Assembly: GCA_025141675.1 (NCBI GenBank)
Contig: CP081161.1
Location: 496,001 to 560,000 of the forward strand
From: Rhodobacteraceae bacterium S2214
GTDB taxonomy: Bacteria; Pseudomonadota; Alphaproteobacteria; Rhodobacterales; Rhodobacteraceae
Direction of reading: 5' to 3'
DNA: 64,000 bases
Shown here: piece by piece, positions 1-7,726 of the stretch
Layout: the number at the start of each line of letters is the position of its first letter
How positions within the stretch are numbered: position 1 is the stretch's first letter
The notes under the pieces: generated by a model
What the model saw: only the letters and a program-made list of their open reading frames with translations
The model's database searches: none
What the model was told of the DNA's origin: nothing
Position numbers and translations under genes: made by a program

Positions 1-1
1 T

Positions 2-754
2 CGCGGTGTTGCCGAGGACCGCGTGAAGCAACGCGTGACCGAGATTGCAGAGATGTTGGAAGTCACGGAAATGCTAGGGGCGAAGGCGGCTGGTCTGTCG
101 CCTGACAACAAACAAAAGATCTCCATGGGACGGGGATTGGTGCGGGACGATGTCAATGTGGTGATGTTCGACGAACCGCTGACTGTCATCGACCCGCATC
201 TGAAATGGAAGCTGCGGAGCAAGTTGAAAGAGCTGCACCAAAAAGTGCGCGCGACGATGATCTACGTGACGCATGACCAAACCGAAGCGTTGACCTTCGC
301 CGACCAAGTGGTCGTGATGCAGGACGGCGAGATTGTGCAGATCGGCACGCCGGTTGAGCTGTTTGAACGGCCAGCACATACCTTTGTTGGCCACTTCATC
401 GGATCGCCCGGAATGAATGTTCTGGATGCAGAGGTCCGCGATGGCGGCGCGTTCTTGCAGGGTCATCATGTGGGTCTGGAAGGCACAATCAATACAAATG
501 CGGGCACACCGCAGATCGGCGTGCGGCCAGAGTTTGTGACGCTTGGCGATACGGGCCTGCCTGCAACGGTGCGCAAAGTGTCCGACATTGGACGGCATAG
601 CGTTGTTGAGGCGATGATCGGCGATACAGCCGTGAAAGCCGTGACCGAAGGCGCTGTTCCCGAAAAAGGCGCCGCTGTGCACCTGCAATTCCAACAAAAC
701 CAGACGCGACTTTACCGTGACGGCTGGCTTGCCACGACGGGGAAAAACCCATGA
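2..754 (+). CDS. glpT: Glycerol ABC transporter ATP-binding subunit (GlpT-like), 5' truncated by window
   Basis: The reading frame is open from base 2, so the start and the Walker A region lie upstream of the window. The visible 250 residues hold a degenerate signature (LSPDNKQKIS in place of LSGGQ), a Walker B VVMFDEPL, an H-loop YVTHDQTEALTFAD and a C-terminal TOBE-like region. A degenerate signature and the FDEPLTVIDPHLK stretch are as I remember GlpT, one of two ATPases of the rhizobial/roseobacter glycerol importer; the partner GlpS would be upstream. The stop overlaps the next permease start by four bases, so the genes are co-transcribed. A related sugar importer ATPase is the alternative, but the DUF2160 gene downstream favours glycerol. 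Confidence 0.85.
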   Translation, partial: RGVAEDRVKQRVTEIAEMLEVTEMLGAKAAGLSPDNKQKISMGRGLVRDDVNVVMFDEPLTVIDPHLKWKLRSKLKELHQKVRATMIYVTHDQTEALTFADQVVVMQDGEIVQIGTPVELFERPAHTFVGHFIGSPGMNVLDAEVRDGGAFLQGHHVGLEGTINTNAGTPQIGVRPEFVTLGDTGLPATVRKVSDIGRHSVVEAMIGDTAVKAVTEGAVPEKGAAVHLQFQQNQTRLYRDGWLATTGKNP

Positions 755-1614
755 AAACCGAATCCCAAAAGGCGTGGTTCTTCGTGCTGCCAGTCCTACT
801 GCTGGTCGCCTTCAACGCCCTGATCCCGATGATGACCGTGGTAAATTATTCGGTCCAAGAAACATTCGGTAACAACGTCTTCTTCTGGGAAGGCCTGCGT
901 TGGTTCGAAGAATTGCTGCATTCCGAACGCTTTCACGCGGCATTAGGGCGCCAGTTCCTGTTCACGGGCATTATCCTCGCGATCGAGGTCCCGCTAGGCA
1001 TCATCATCGCCCTGTCCATGCCGCGCCAAGGCATGTGGGTGCCGGTTTGTCTTGTCCTTATGGCACTACCGATGTTGATCCCGTGGAACGTGGTTGGCGC
1101 GATGTGGAACATCTTTGCGCTGCCTGACATCGGCTTGCTTGGCTATTTCATGAACACGACGCTTGGCATTGACTATGACATGACGCAAAGCCCGCTTGCA
1201 GCGTGGGCCACGATTATCACGATGGATGTGTGGCACTGGACGTCGCTGGTTGTCTTGCTATCTTACGCAGGCCTCGTGTCGATCCCGGACGCCTATTACC
1301 AAGCGGCCAAAATTGACGGCGCATCGCCCTTCAAGGTGTTCCGCTACATTCAATTGCCGAAGATGAAACAGGTCCTGACCATCGCGATCCTGCTGCGGTT
1401 TATGGACAGCTTTAACATCTACACAGAGGTCTTCGTGATGACCGGTGGTGGGCCCGGTAATTCGACCACATTCCTGTCGATTGATCTGGTGAAAATCGCA
1501 CTTGGTCAGTTTGACCTTGGTCCGGCGGCTGCCATGTCACTGATCTATTTCGCGGTCACGCTGCTGGTCAGCTGGTTATTCTACACACTTATGACGAAGG
1601 ATGACGCGCCATGA
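751..1614 (+). CDS. glpP: Glycerol ABC transporter permease (GlpP-like)
   Basis: This 287-residue inner-membrane protein has about six hydrophobic segments and a MalF/UgpA-type permease domain. The coupling-helix (EAA) loop is visible around residues 181-200 as YYQAAKIDGASPFKVFRYI. It starts inside the ATPase stop codon (ATGA) and its own stop overlaps the next gene in the same way. Its role is to form half of the membrane channel of the importer, energised by the ATPase at 2-754. Family and length are clear; glycerol as substrate is inferred from the operon. Confidence 0.88.
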   Translation: MKTESQKAWFFVLPVLLLVAFNALIPMMTVVNYSVQETFGNNVFFWEGLRWFEELLHSERFHAALGRQFLFTGIILAIEVPLGIIIALSMPRQGMWVPVCLVLMALPMLIPWNVVGAMWNIFALPDIGLLGYFMNTTLGIDYDMTQSPLAAWATIITMDVWHWTSLVVLLSYAGLVSIPDAYYQAAKIDGASPFKVFRYIQLPKMKQVLTIAILLRFMDSFNIYTEVFVMTGGGPGNSTTFLSIDLVKIALGQFDLGPAAAMSLIYFAVTLLVSWLFYTLMTKDDAP

Positions 1615-2408
1615 AAAAGCGTAATCTGATCCCGATTATCTACATCTTGTTTCTGCTGTTGCCGATCTACTGGCTGGTGGCGATGTCATTCAAAACCACG
1701 AACGAAATCCTCGCGGGGTTCAGCCTGTTCCCGCAGACGTTCACGGTGGAGAACTACACGACGATCTTCACCGATCCGACGTGGTACTGGGGCTACATCA
1801 ACTCGATTATCTATGTGTCACTGAACACGGTAATCTCCATCGCGGTGGCCCTGCCTGCGGCCTATGCATTCAGCCGGTATCGGTTCTTGGGCGATAAGAC
1901 ATTGTTCTTCTGGTTGCTGACCAATCGGATGGCGCCGGCTGCGGTCTTCGCCTTGCCGTTCTTCCAGCTATATTCTGCGGTCGAATTATTCGACACCCAC
2001 CTTGCCGTAGCTTTGGCGCATTGCTTGTTCAACATCCCGCTGGCGGTGTGGATTTTGGAAGGCTTCATGGGCGGCGTCCCGAAAGAGCTGGACGAAACCG
2101 CCTATGTCGATGGCTACTCCTTCCCGCGCTTTTTCATGACGATCTTCTTGCCGTCAATCAAAGCGGGTGTTGGGGTCGCGGCGTTCTTCTGCTTCATGTT
2201 CTCGTGGGTGGAACTGCTGCTGGCGAAAACCTTGACGGCGGTGGACGCGAAACCAATCGCTGCAACAATGACGAAAACGGCGTCCTCTGCGGGGTACGAG
2301 CTTGGACTGTTGGCCGCGGCTGGTACGCTCACCATTATTCCGGGCGCCATCGTGATCTATTTTGTGCGCAACTACATTGCGAAGGGCTTTGCCCTCGGGA
2401 GAGTTTGA
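1611..2408 (+). CDS. glpQ: Glycerol ABC transporter permease (GlpQ-like)
   Basis: This 265-residue protein is a MalG/UgpE-type permease with six predicted membrane segments. The EAA loop lies around residues 158-180 (ELDETAYVDGYSFPRFFMT). It overlaps glpP by four bases (ATGA). With GlpP it would form the heterodimeric channel. GlpQ here means the transporter subunit, not glycerophosphodiester phosphodiesterase, which in this window is at 63142. Nothing looks damaged. Confidence 0.88.
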   Translation: MKKRNLIPIIYILFLLLPIYWLVAMSFKTTNEILAGFSLFPQTFTVENYTTIFTDPTWYWGYINSIIYVSLNTVISIAVALPAAYAFSRYRFLGDKTLFFWLLTNRMAPAAVFALPFFQLYSAVELFDTHLAVALAHCLFNIPLAVWILEGFMGGVPKELDETAYVDGYSFPRFFMTIFLPSIKAGVGVAAFFCFMFSWVELLLAKTLTAVDAKPIAATMTKTASSAGYELGLLAAAGTLTIIPGAIVIYFVRNYIAKGFALGRV

Positions 2409-2409
2409 T

Positions 2410-2688
2410 ATGTTGACTTGGATGGCATGGACGTGGCCAACGGCACTGTTCTTTATCGGGTTGTTCAGCACAATGGGCGTGATCACCTTCATCGAAATCC
2501 GCTACCCCGGCACGTCAGAACGCAAAGGGGCGCTGGGGCTGACGACAACACGGGGTGACAGGTTGTTCCTGTCCCTGCTCGGAACCGCCTATATCTTTCT
2601 CGCATGGCTGTTCTTTTTCGGCATGCCGCTCTGGGGGCCGCTCGCGATCAGCATCGCATGGGGCGTGTTCTGTTTCTGGAAGGTTTGA
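2410..2688 (+). CDS. DUF2160 small membrane protein of the glycerol transporter operon (GlpU-like)
   Basis: This 92-residue protein has two to three hydrophobic segments and the start MLTWMAWTWPTALFFIGLFS. The ATG follows one base after the glpQ stop and is preceded by gggagag. DUF2160 proteins sit between the permeases and the substrate-binding gene (glpV) in alphaproteobacterial glycerol operons, and are thought to be accessory membrane subunits. Here no binding-protein gene follows within the next 750 bases, which is unusual. Identification rests on length, composition and position. Confidence 0.8.
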   Translation: MLTWMAWTWPTALFFIGLFSTMGVITFIEIRYPGTSERKGALGLTTTRGDRLFLSLLGTAYIFLAWLFFFGMPLWGPLAISIAWGVFCFWKV

Positions 2689-2817
2689 TGCAGAGATGGA
2701 CGACAAACAGCTTTGACGTATGGGTTGCGGGTTAAGAGAAAGACGAAAGCCGGGCGATCGTGTCGTATGCAGCGAATGACGGCTTGGAGCCCTGACTCGC
2801 CAGCACCTAGACCGCGC

Positions 2818-3174
2818 TCAGCGGTTGATGAGGCAACCATTCTGATTGAACGCGATTGTAGTGAACTGGTTGGGGATAGAGAATGGGCCAGGTTTAATAA
2901 TGGCCATTATCGCGCTGGTCGTCCCCGGTGGAACGTTGCTCGGCAAAGCCTTATTAGCACCTTCGCCGGTTAGATGATGTTGGATGTCCAGTGAGATTAT
3001 CGCAGCTTCAAATGACTGTTTTGATGCACATCCATGAGCTGCCGCCAGAGAGTAAAGTTGCAGAAATGAACTCTGGCGCTTTGCATTTTGCTTTAGTACA
3101 GAAATCTCGACTGCTTGATATGCAAGAAGTACAGCCATTGCGAAGAACACAACGATGATCGAATATTTCATCAT
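2818..3174 (-). CDS. Doubtful small membrane-anchored ORF
   Basis: This open frame would encode 118 residues with an N-terminal hydrophobic segment (YSIIVVFFAMAVLLAYQAV) followed by a polar region. The same frame stays open upstream to 3375, but that extension is arginine-rich and looks non-coding. There is no convincing ribosome-binding site before the ATG. I recognise no family. It may be a genuine lineage-specific protein or a remnant in a decayed stretch. Confidence 0.25.
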   Translation of the reverse strand: MMKYSIIVVFFAMAVLLAYQAVEISVLKQNAKRQSSFLQLYSLAAAHGCASKQSFEAAIISLDIQHHLTGEGANKALPSNVPPGTTSAIMAIIKPGPFSIPNQFTTIAFNQNGCLINR

Positions 3175-3389
3175 TAGTACTTCGTACGGAACCGAACCAA
3201 GAAATGCAATTAGTCGGTCTAGCCTAAGGGCAGCAAAGTCCGCATTGCCGACCTTTGTGCTGTTATCGGTTTGGCCTGAAGATGCTCGCCACTTGGGGCG
3301 TCGTTGCATAACGCAACGCCTTAGGGCCCGAACCGCAGCTACCGTGCGATGGTGCAAAGTTGTTGGGTAGCTCACAAAAAACTTGGTGA

Positions 3390-3407
3390 TACGAAAGTCT
3401 TAGTATT
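3390..3407. promoter_or_regulatory. Candidate BlaI-type operator
   Basis: An 18-base imperfect dyad has outer arms ATAC and GTAT and inner AA/TT matches (12 of 18 positions symmetric). It lies about 47 bases before the BlaI-type start. BlaI/MecI/CopY repressors usually autoregulate through dyads with TAC/GTA arms. The sequence is seen directly; the function is inferred. Confidence 0.35.
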
Positions 3408-3453
3408 TAATGCCTCAAGGGAGAGAGCAAACCAGACAAGAGCGGGATCACCC

Positions 3454-3849
3454 ATGCGGCAAAAGAAAAAGAGCGAGTTTCTGACTGAGGTCGAGCTAGA
3501 GTTCATGACTGAACTTTGGGCGCTTGGTGAAGGAACAGTGCGCGATGTGCTGGCCCAATTGGCGCCGGACCGCGACCTTGCTTACACATCCGCCGCCACG
3601 ATCCTGCGGATTATGGAACAGAAGGAATTTGTCACAAGCGAAAAGCAGGGCAAAACTTTCGTTTATAAACCGGCCTTGGCCAAAGATGCCTACCAGACAA
3701 AAACGCTCCAAGACCTGTCGAACAAGCTGTTCGATGGGACACCGGCGTCGATGGTTGCGCGTTTGGTGAATGACAAAGGCATGTCTGAAGCAGCATTGGA
3801 AGAAATACGGGCGTTATTGGACAGGAGATTGACTGATAATGACCCCTGA
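3454..3849 (+). CDS. BlaI/MecI/CopY family transcriptional repressor
   Basis: This 131-residue protein has the N-terminal winged helix typical of BlaI (FLTEVELEFMTELWALGEGT, then a YTSAATILRIMEQK recognition segment) and a short C-terminal dimerisation region. I chose the ATG at 3454 because the longer frame adds a region without family similarity. In the known systems the repressor is cleaved after an M56 membrane peptidase senses a signal. Such a peptidase overlaps the 3' end of this gene by 11 bases, so the two form a regulatory pair. No beta-lactamase gene lies nearby, so the target is open; autoregulation and control of the exporter downstream are possible. Confidence 0.87.
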   Translation: MRQKKKSEFLTEVELEFMTELWALGEGTVRDVLAQLAPDRDLAYTSAATILRIMEQKEFVTSEKQGKTFVYKPALAKDAYQTKTLQDLSNKLFDGTPASMVARLVNDKGMSEAALEEIRALLDRRLTDNDP

Positions 3850-4963
3850 ACATCTGCTAAGCGTTTATATTGACACGAATATCGTTCTACTGACCGTGGC
3901 CGCGGTCTGGTTCTTTGCCAAACGCCTGATCGCACGAACGCCTTTGAAAACGGCGTATTTGACACAGCTTCATCTGCTTTACGGGTTGATCGCGATGGTC
4001 GTCGTATCCCCGATTGTGATTTACGGCATGGATATGGGCCAGCGGCTGGGCTGGCTGTCTGGGCCAACCGGCATTAGCGTGTCCGACTTCCTTATTTCCC
4101 AATATTTGCACGGCAACATCGCGATGACCCCGTCGAAGTTCGAGCATCTGTTGATGATCCGGACCGAACTGACCCATGAGATCGCATCGATGACAAGCTG
4201 GCTTGGCTATGTCGTGCTTGGCAGTTTGTCCGCAGGTTTTGCAATCATCGTCGTCCGCAATGCCCGTGACACGGTGCAGCTGATGGGGATGATCCGTCGC
4301 AGCTATGTCTTGCGCCGCATTGGTCGGATTGATGTCCGTTTTACCCATGAAACTTGTGTGCCGTTCTCGACACGTGGCCTGTTCCGTCATTACATCGTGC
4401 TGCCAACCGGCTTGCTGGCCCAAAGTAATGATGTTCGCATCGCTGTCAGCCATGAAATCCAGCATGTGCGCCAACGCGATCTGACGTGGGAAATCGCGTT
4501 GGAATTGGTCCGCCCGTTCTTCTTTTGGAACCCTGCCTTTGCGTATTGCAAACGCGATGTGGAACGCATCCGCGAACTGGCCTGCGATCAACAGGTCTTG
4601 GGCCGCAACACGCATCCGATCCGCGATTATTGTGAATGTCTATTGCGTGTCTGTCAGACCAGCCTCATGGGCGACCGCACTAACCAGATCATCACGCCAA
4701 GCGTGCCCTTCGTGCAGATCGACAAACGGGCAAACGCGAGCCACACGGAAAGCTTTCTGAAAACGCGCATTATGTCCGTGCTTGATGACGAACACCCGCA
4801 GAATACCCGACATATGGGGTCTGTGCTGATGTTGTCGCTGTTCGCTGTTGTGGTTTGCGCGACGATTGCGCTGCGCCCTGTTAATGACTGGAGCCATGAC
4901 AGGCTGATGTTGTCGACAATCGTGAACCTTGAACGGTTGAATAGTCGCACTGTTAGTCCGTGA
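3839..4963 (+). CDS. M56 family (BlaR1/MecR1-like) membrane peptidase without sensor domain
   Basis: This 374-residue protein has N-terminal membrane segments (about 15-30 and 45-65), a further one near 120-140, and the zinc-protease motif HEIQH at residues 205-209. A downstream glutamate in RELACD (about 246) is the likely third ligand. One more hydrophobic segment lies at about 325-345, and the protein ends soon after. BlaR1 and MecR1 carry a C-terminal extracellular penicillin-binding sensor of about 250 residues; it is absent here. The gene overlaps the repressor gene by 11 bases, implying translational coupling. It probably relays an unknown envelope signal by triggering repressor cleavage. 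Confidence 0.85.
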   Translation: MTPEHLLSVYIDTNIVLLTVAAVWFFAKRLIARTPLKTAYLTQLHLLYGLIAMVVVSPIVIYGMDMGQRLGWLSGPTGISVSDFLISQYLHGNIAMTPSKFEHLLMIRTELTHEIASMTSWLGYVVLGSLSAGFAIIVVRNARDTVQLMGMIRRSYVLRRIGRIDVRFTHETCVPFSTRGLFRHYIVLPTGLLAQSNDVRIAVSHEIQHVRQRDLTWEIALELVRPFFFWNPAFAYCKRDVERIRELACDQQVLGRNTHPIRDYCECLLRVCQTSLMGDRTNQIITPSVPFVQIDKRANASHTESFLKTRIMSVLDDEHPQNTRHMGSVLMLSLFAVVVCATIALRPVNDWSHDRLMLSTIVNLERLNSRTVSP

Positions 4964-5010
4964 ACATATGTCTGTGCGGCCGGAGCTCTTTTCCTTTGGA
5001 TGATGCGACA

Positions 5011-5025
5011 TTAGGATCCACCTAA
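5011..5025. promoter_or_regulatory. Inverted repeat upstream of the ABC-2 exporter genes
   Basis: TTAGG and CCTAA are separated by five bases, 20 bases before the ATPase start at 5045. It could be a repressor site or a small leader hairpin. No matching factor can be named. Confidence 0.25.
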
Positions 5026-5044
5026 CACCATACAGGGGCGCTTC

Positions 5045-5965
5045 ATGTCATCCATTGTTTCCGTGCGCGATTTGCGCAAAGCCTATGCCGGCGGGTTTGA
5101 GGCGCTGAAAGGCGTGTCGCTTGAAATTGAAGAAGGCGAAATTCTCGCACTTCTCGGGCCAAACGGGGCCGGTAAAACCACACTGATTTCAACGATTTGC
5201 GGGATTACGGTTCCAACATCCGGGTCTGTTGCGGTTGGCGGTCACGATACACAGACCGATTTTCGCAAAGCGCGCGATCTGATCGGTTTGGTTCCGCAAG
5301 AGATCAATCTTGAACCGTTCGAAACGGTCATGAGCACGGTGCGCTTTACGCGTGGTTTGTTCGGCAAGCCGCGTAACGACGCGTATATCGAACAAATTCT
5401 GAAAGATCTGTCTTTGTTCGATAAGAAGGACAACAAGATCATGATGTTGTCTGGCGGTATGAAGCGCCGCGTGTTGATTGCCAAAGCGTTGGCGCATGAA
5501 CCGCGTGTCTTGTTCTTGGATGAACCAACCGCAGGCGTGGACGTCGAGCTGCGCAAGGACATGTGGGACGTGGTCGCGAAGCTAAAGCAAAGCGGCGTCA
5601 CGATAATTCTAACGACCCACTACATCGAAGAAGCGGAAGCTATTGCAGACCGTGTTGGTGTGATCGCAAAGGGCGAAATCCTATTGGTCCAGGATAAGGC
5701 CGACTTGATGGCCCAGATGGGGCAAAAGCAGTTGAAGATCGAAGTGTCTGAACCAGTACCATCGGTTCCAGCAGCCTTGGCCGGTTACGCGCTAGAGGCA
5801 GACGGGACGACACTCACTTACACCTACGACACCAAAGGTGAACGCACCGGCATCACCACGCTTCTGAATGATCTGCAAAAAGCGGGTATTCAGATGGTAG
5901 ATATTCAGACCGAACAAAGCAGTCTTGAAGACATCTTTGTTGGTCTTTTGAAGGAAGACGCATGA
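5045..5965 (+). CDS. ABC-2 type transporter ATP-binding protein (YadG/DrrA-like)
   Basis: This 306-residue ATPase has a Walker [10 protein letters not shown] at residues 38-46, a signature LSGGMKRR from about 135, a Walker B VLFLDEPT from about 153, and an H-loop [14 protein letters not shown]. The C-terminal 80 residues form the extra domain found in DrrA/YadG proteins. It would energise export with the permease encoded next, which it overlaps by four bases. The substrate is unknown. The BlaI-M56 pair ends 80 bases upstream on the same strand, so joint control is possible but not shown. Confidence 0.9.
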   Translation: MSSIVSVRDLRKAYAGGFEALKGVSLEIEEGEILALLGPNGAGKTTLISTICGITVPTSGSVAVGGHDTQTDFRKARDLIGLVPQEINLEPFETVMSTVRFTRGLFGKPRNDAYIEQILKDLSLFDKKDNKIMMLSGGMKRRVLIAKALAHEPRVLFLDEPTAGVDVELRKDMWDVVAKLKQSGVTIILTTHYIEEAEAIADRVGVIAKGEILLVQDKADLMAQMGQKQLKIEVSEPVPSVPAALAGYALEADGTTLTYTYDTKGERTGITTLLNDLQKAGIQMVDIQTEQSSLEDIFVGLLKEDA

Positions 5966-6723
5966 ACCTGATAGCTATCCAGTCGATCTACCGCTTCGAA
6001 ATGGCGCGGTTCTTTCGGACGTTGACCCAATCGTTGATTTCGCCAGTCATTTCGACGGCACTTTATTTCGTTGTTTTTGGCGCAGCCATCGGTAGCCGCA
6101 TGGAAAACGTCGAAGGCGTGCCATACGGCGCGTTTATCGTTCCTGGCCTGATCATGTTGACCGTGATGACCCAAGCCACGTCAAACGCGTCGTTCGGCAT
6201 CTATTTCCCCAAATTCATCGGGACGATCTACGAACTATTGTCCGCGCCTGTGAACTTCCTAGAGATCACTATCGGCTATGTTGGGGCGGCGGCGACGAAG
6301 GCGTTGATTATCGGGATGATTATTCTGGGCACGTCCTACCTGTTCGTTGATATCACCATCGCCCATCCGCTTGCGATGCTGGCGTTCTTGTTCCTGACAG
6401 CACTCAGTTTTGCGCTGCTGGGTTTCATCATCGGCATTTGGGCGGGCAACTTTGAACAACTTCAGCTGATCCCGCTATTGGTTATCACACCGCTCGTCTT
6501 CCTTGGCGGGTCATTCTATTCGACGTCGATGCTGCCGCCAGTTTGGCAGACCATCACGCTGTTTAACCCGGTGCATTACTTGATATCCGGTTTCCGTTGG
6601 TCGTTCTTTGGTGTGGCTGACGTGCCGGTTGGCATCAGTTTGATCGCGATTGCGGTCTTTACGGGGGCCTGTGTCACCGCAATCTGGTGGATATTCCGCA
6701 CAGGTTGGCGCATTCGGCAGTGA
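5962..6723 (+). CDS. ABC-2 type transporter permease (YadH-like)
   Basis: This 253-residue protein has about six hydrophobic segments and the ABC-2 membrane domain, including the [17 protein letters not shown] stretch typical of YadH/NodJ-like exporters. It starts within the stop of the ATPase gene (ATGA). Together they form a dimeric exporter for an unknown lipid, glycan or small molecule. The length is normal for the family. Confidence 0.9.
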   Translation: MNLIAIQSIYRFEMARFFRTLTQSLISPVISTALYFVVFGAAIGSRMENVEGVPYGAFIVPGLIMLTVMTQATSNASFGIYFPKFIGTIYELLSAPVNFLEITIGYVGAAATKALIIGMIILGTSYLFVDITIAHPLAMLAFLFLTALSFALLGFIIGIWAGNFEQLQLIPLLVITPLVFLGGSFYSTSMLPPVWQTITLFNPVHYLISGFRWSFFGVADVPVGISLIAIAVFTGACVTAIWWIFRTGWRIRQ

Positions 6724-6763
6724 CGCCCTTGCTGGACGGGCAGCCGCGGCCTATTTGAGGGGG

Positions 6764-7558
6764 ATGAAACGCTTTATCCCCTTTATGAAGTCCGAACCTG
6801 TCGTGTCAGTTGTCCGCCTGCAAGGCGCGATCACCAATGGCGGGCGCGGTCTGGATGACGTCAGCCTCGCACCAGTGTTGGAAAAAGCCTTTACCAGAGG
6901 CAAACCCAAAGCGGTCGCTTTGCAGATCAATTGTCCGGGCGGATCGCCTGCGCAATCGTCGTTGATCGCAGCACGTATTCGCAGGCTGGCTGACGAAAAC
7001 GATTTGCCCGTCGTGGCCTTCGTCGAAGATGTGGCCGCGTCTGGTGGGTATTGGCTTGCCTGCGCGGCGGATGAAATCTTTGTCGATGAAAGTTCGATGA
7101 CCGGATCTATCGGTGTAATCACTGCCGGGTTTGGGCTAGACAAAGCGATCAGCAATTACGGGATCGAACGGCGGGTACATACGGCTGGGAAATCCAAATC
7201 GATGCTGGACCCGTTCAAGCCTGAAAAAGAAGAAGATATCACGCGGTTGAAAGGCTGGCTGGAAGAATTGCATGGCATTTTCATCAGCTACGTTAAATCG
7301 CGGCGCGGCGACAAACTGTCCGACAATCCTGACCTGTTCACGGGCGAAGTCTACTTTGGCCGGAACGCGATCAAAGAAGGGCTGGTTGATGGACTTGGCC
7401 ATCTGGTACCTGTGATGAAGGACCGTTTTGGCGAAAAAGTCCGGTTCCGCAAATACGGCGAAAAGAAATCGCTGTTGTCACGGTTTGGCATGTCGATGAT
7501 GCAAGACGCCGTTTACTTGGCAGAGGATCGGGCAGCATTTGCACGATTTGGCCTCTGA
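6764..7558 (+). CDS. S49 family (SppA/SohB-like) serine peptidase
   Basis: This protein of 264 residues has the single-domain S49 fold. The predicted nucleophile is Ser115 in TGSIGV. The likely general-base lysine is in the VKSRRG segment (about Lys178), an assignment I hold loosely. Segments INCPGGSPAQSS and EDVAASGGYWLA form the oxyanion region. I prefer the ATG at 6764, preceded by gaggggg, over a longer frame overlapping the permease gene. There is no long N-terminal membrane anchor, so it may be cytoplasmic or peripheral. Known relatives degrade signal peptides and membrane-protein fragments. Two further genes follow within a few bases and probably share its transcript. Confidence 0.88.
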   Translation: MKRFIPFMKSEPVVSVVRLQGAITNGGRGLDDVSLAPVLEKAFTRGKPKAVALQINCPGGSPAQSSLIAARIRRLADENDLPVVAFVEDVAASGGYWLACAADEIFVDESSMTGSIGVITAGFGLDKAISNYGIERRVHTAGKSKSMLDPFKPEKEEDITRLKGWLEELHGIFISYVKSRRGDKLSDNPDLFTGEVYFGRNAIKEGLVDGLGHLVPVMKDRFGEKVRFRKYGEKKSLLSRFGMSMMQDAVYLAEDRAAFARFGL

Positions 7559-7720
7559 GTGATTTTTAAAATTATTCTCCTCTTTCTTGCTTTCATGGCT
7601 GTGTTAGCCATGTTCGGAAAATGGCGGTTTCCGGGGCAGGAACAACTCGCAGCGGCAAAGTGTAAAAGCTGCGGGCGTTACAGAATTGGTAAAGGCCGTT
7701 GTGCCTGTAAGAAAAGGTAG
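7559..7720 (+). CDS. 53-residue membrane-anchored zinc-ribbon-like small protein
   Basis: This frame starts with GTG directly after the S49 peptidase stop and ends six bases before the antiporter gene. Residues 1-20 form a hydrophobic segment (IFKIILLFLAFMAVLAMF). The C-terminal third has CxxC at residues 35-38 and CxC at 48-50 within a basic stretch ending CKKR, which resembles a small zinc ribbon. I recall similar short proteins in other Rhodobacteraceae, with no assigned function. The exact fit between two real genes and the ordered cysteines make it likely to be translated. It may serve as a membrane-bound adaptor for a neighbour. Confidence 0.72.
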   Translation: MIFKIILLFLAFMAVLAMFGKWRFPGQEQLAAAKCKSCGRYRIGKGRCACKKR

Positions 7721-7726
7721 AACGGA

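Larger units (their letters stand above)
2689..3453. other. Gene-poor interval after the glycerol transporter operon
   Basis: About 765 bases separate the DUF2160 gene from the BlaI-type gene. In related operons the glycerol-binding protein gene glpV would start here, but I find no reading frame resembling a periplasmic binding protein on either strand. The only open frames are short and of unusual composition; the one with a plausible membrane segment is listed separately at 2818-3174. The stretch may be the scar of a deletion or decayed insertion. An imperfect dyad near the BlaI-type start is listed separately. Confidence 0.5.

Noticed and set aside
3454..4963. Beta-lactam resistance operon
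   Set aside because: No beta-lactamase or penicillin-binding protein gene nearby and no sensor domain in the M56 protein.
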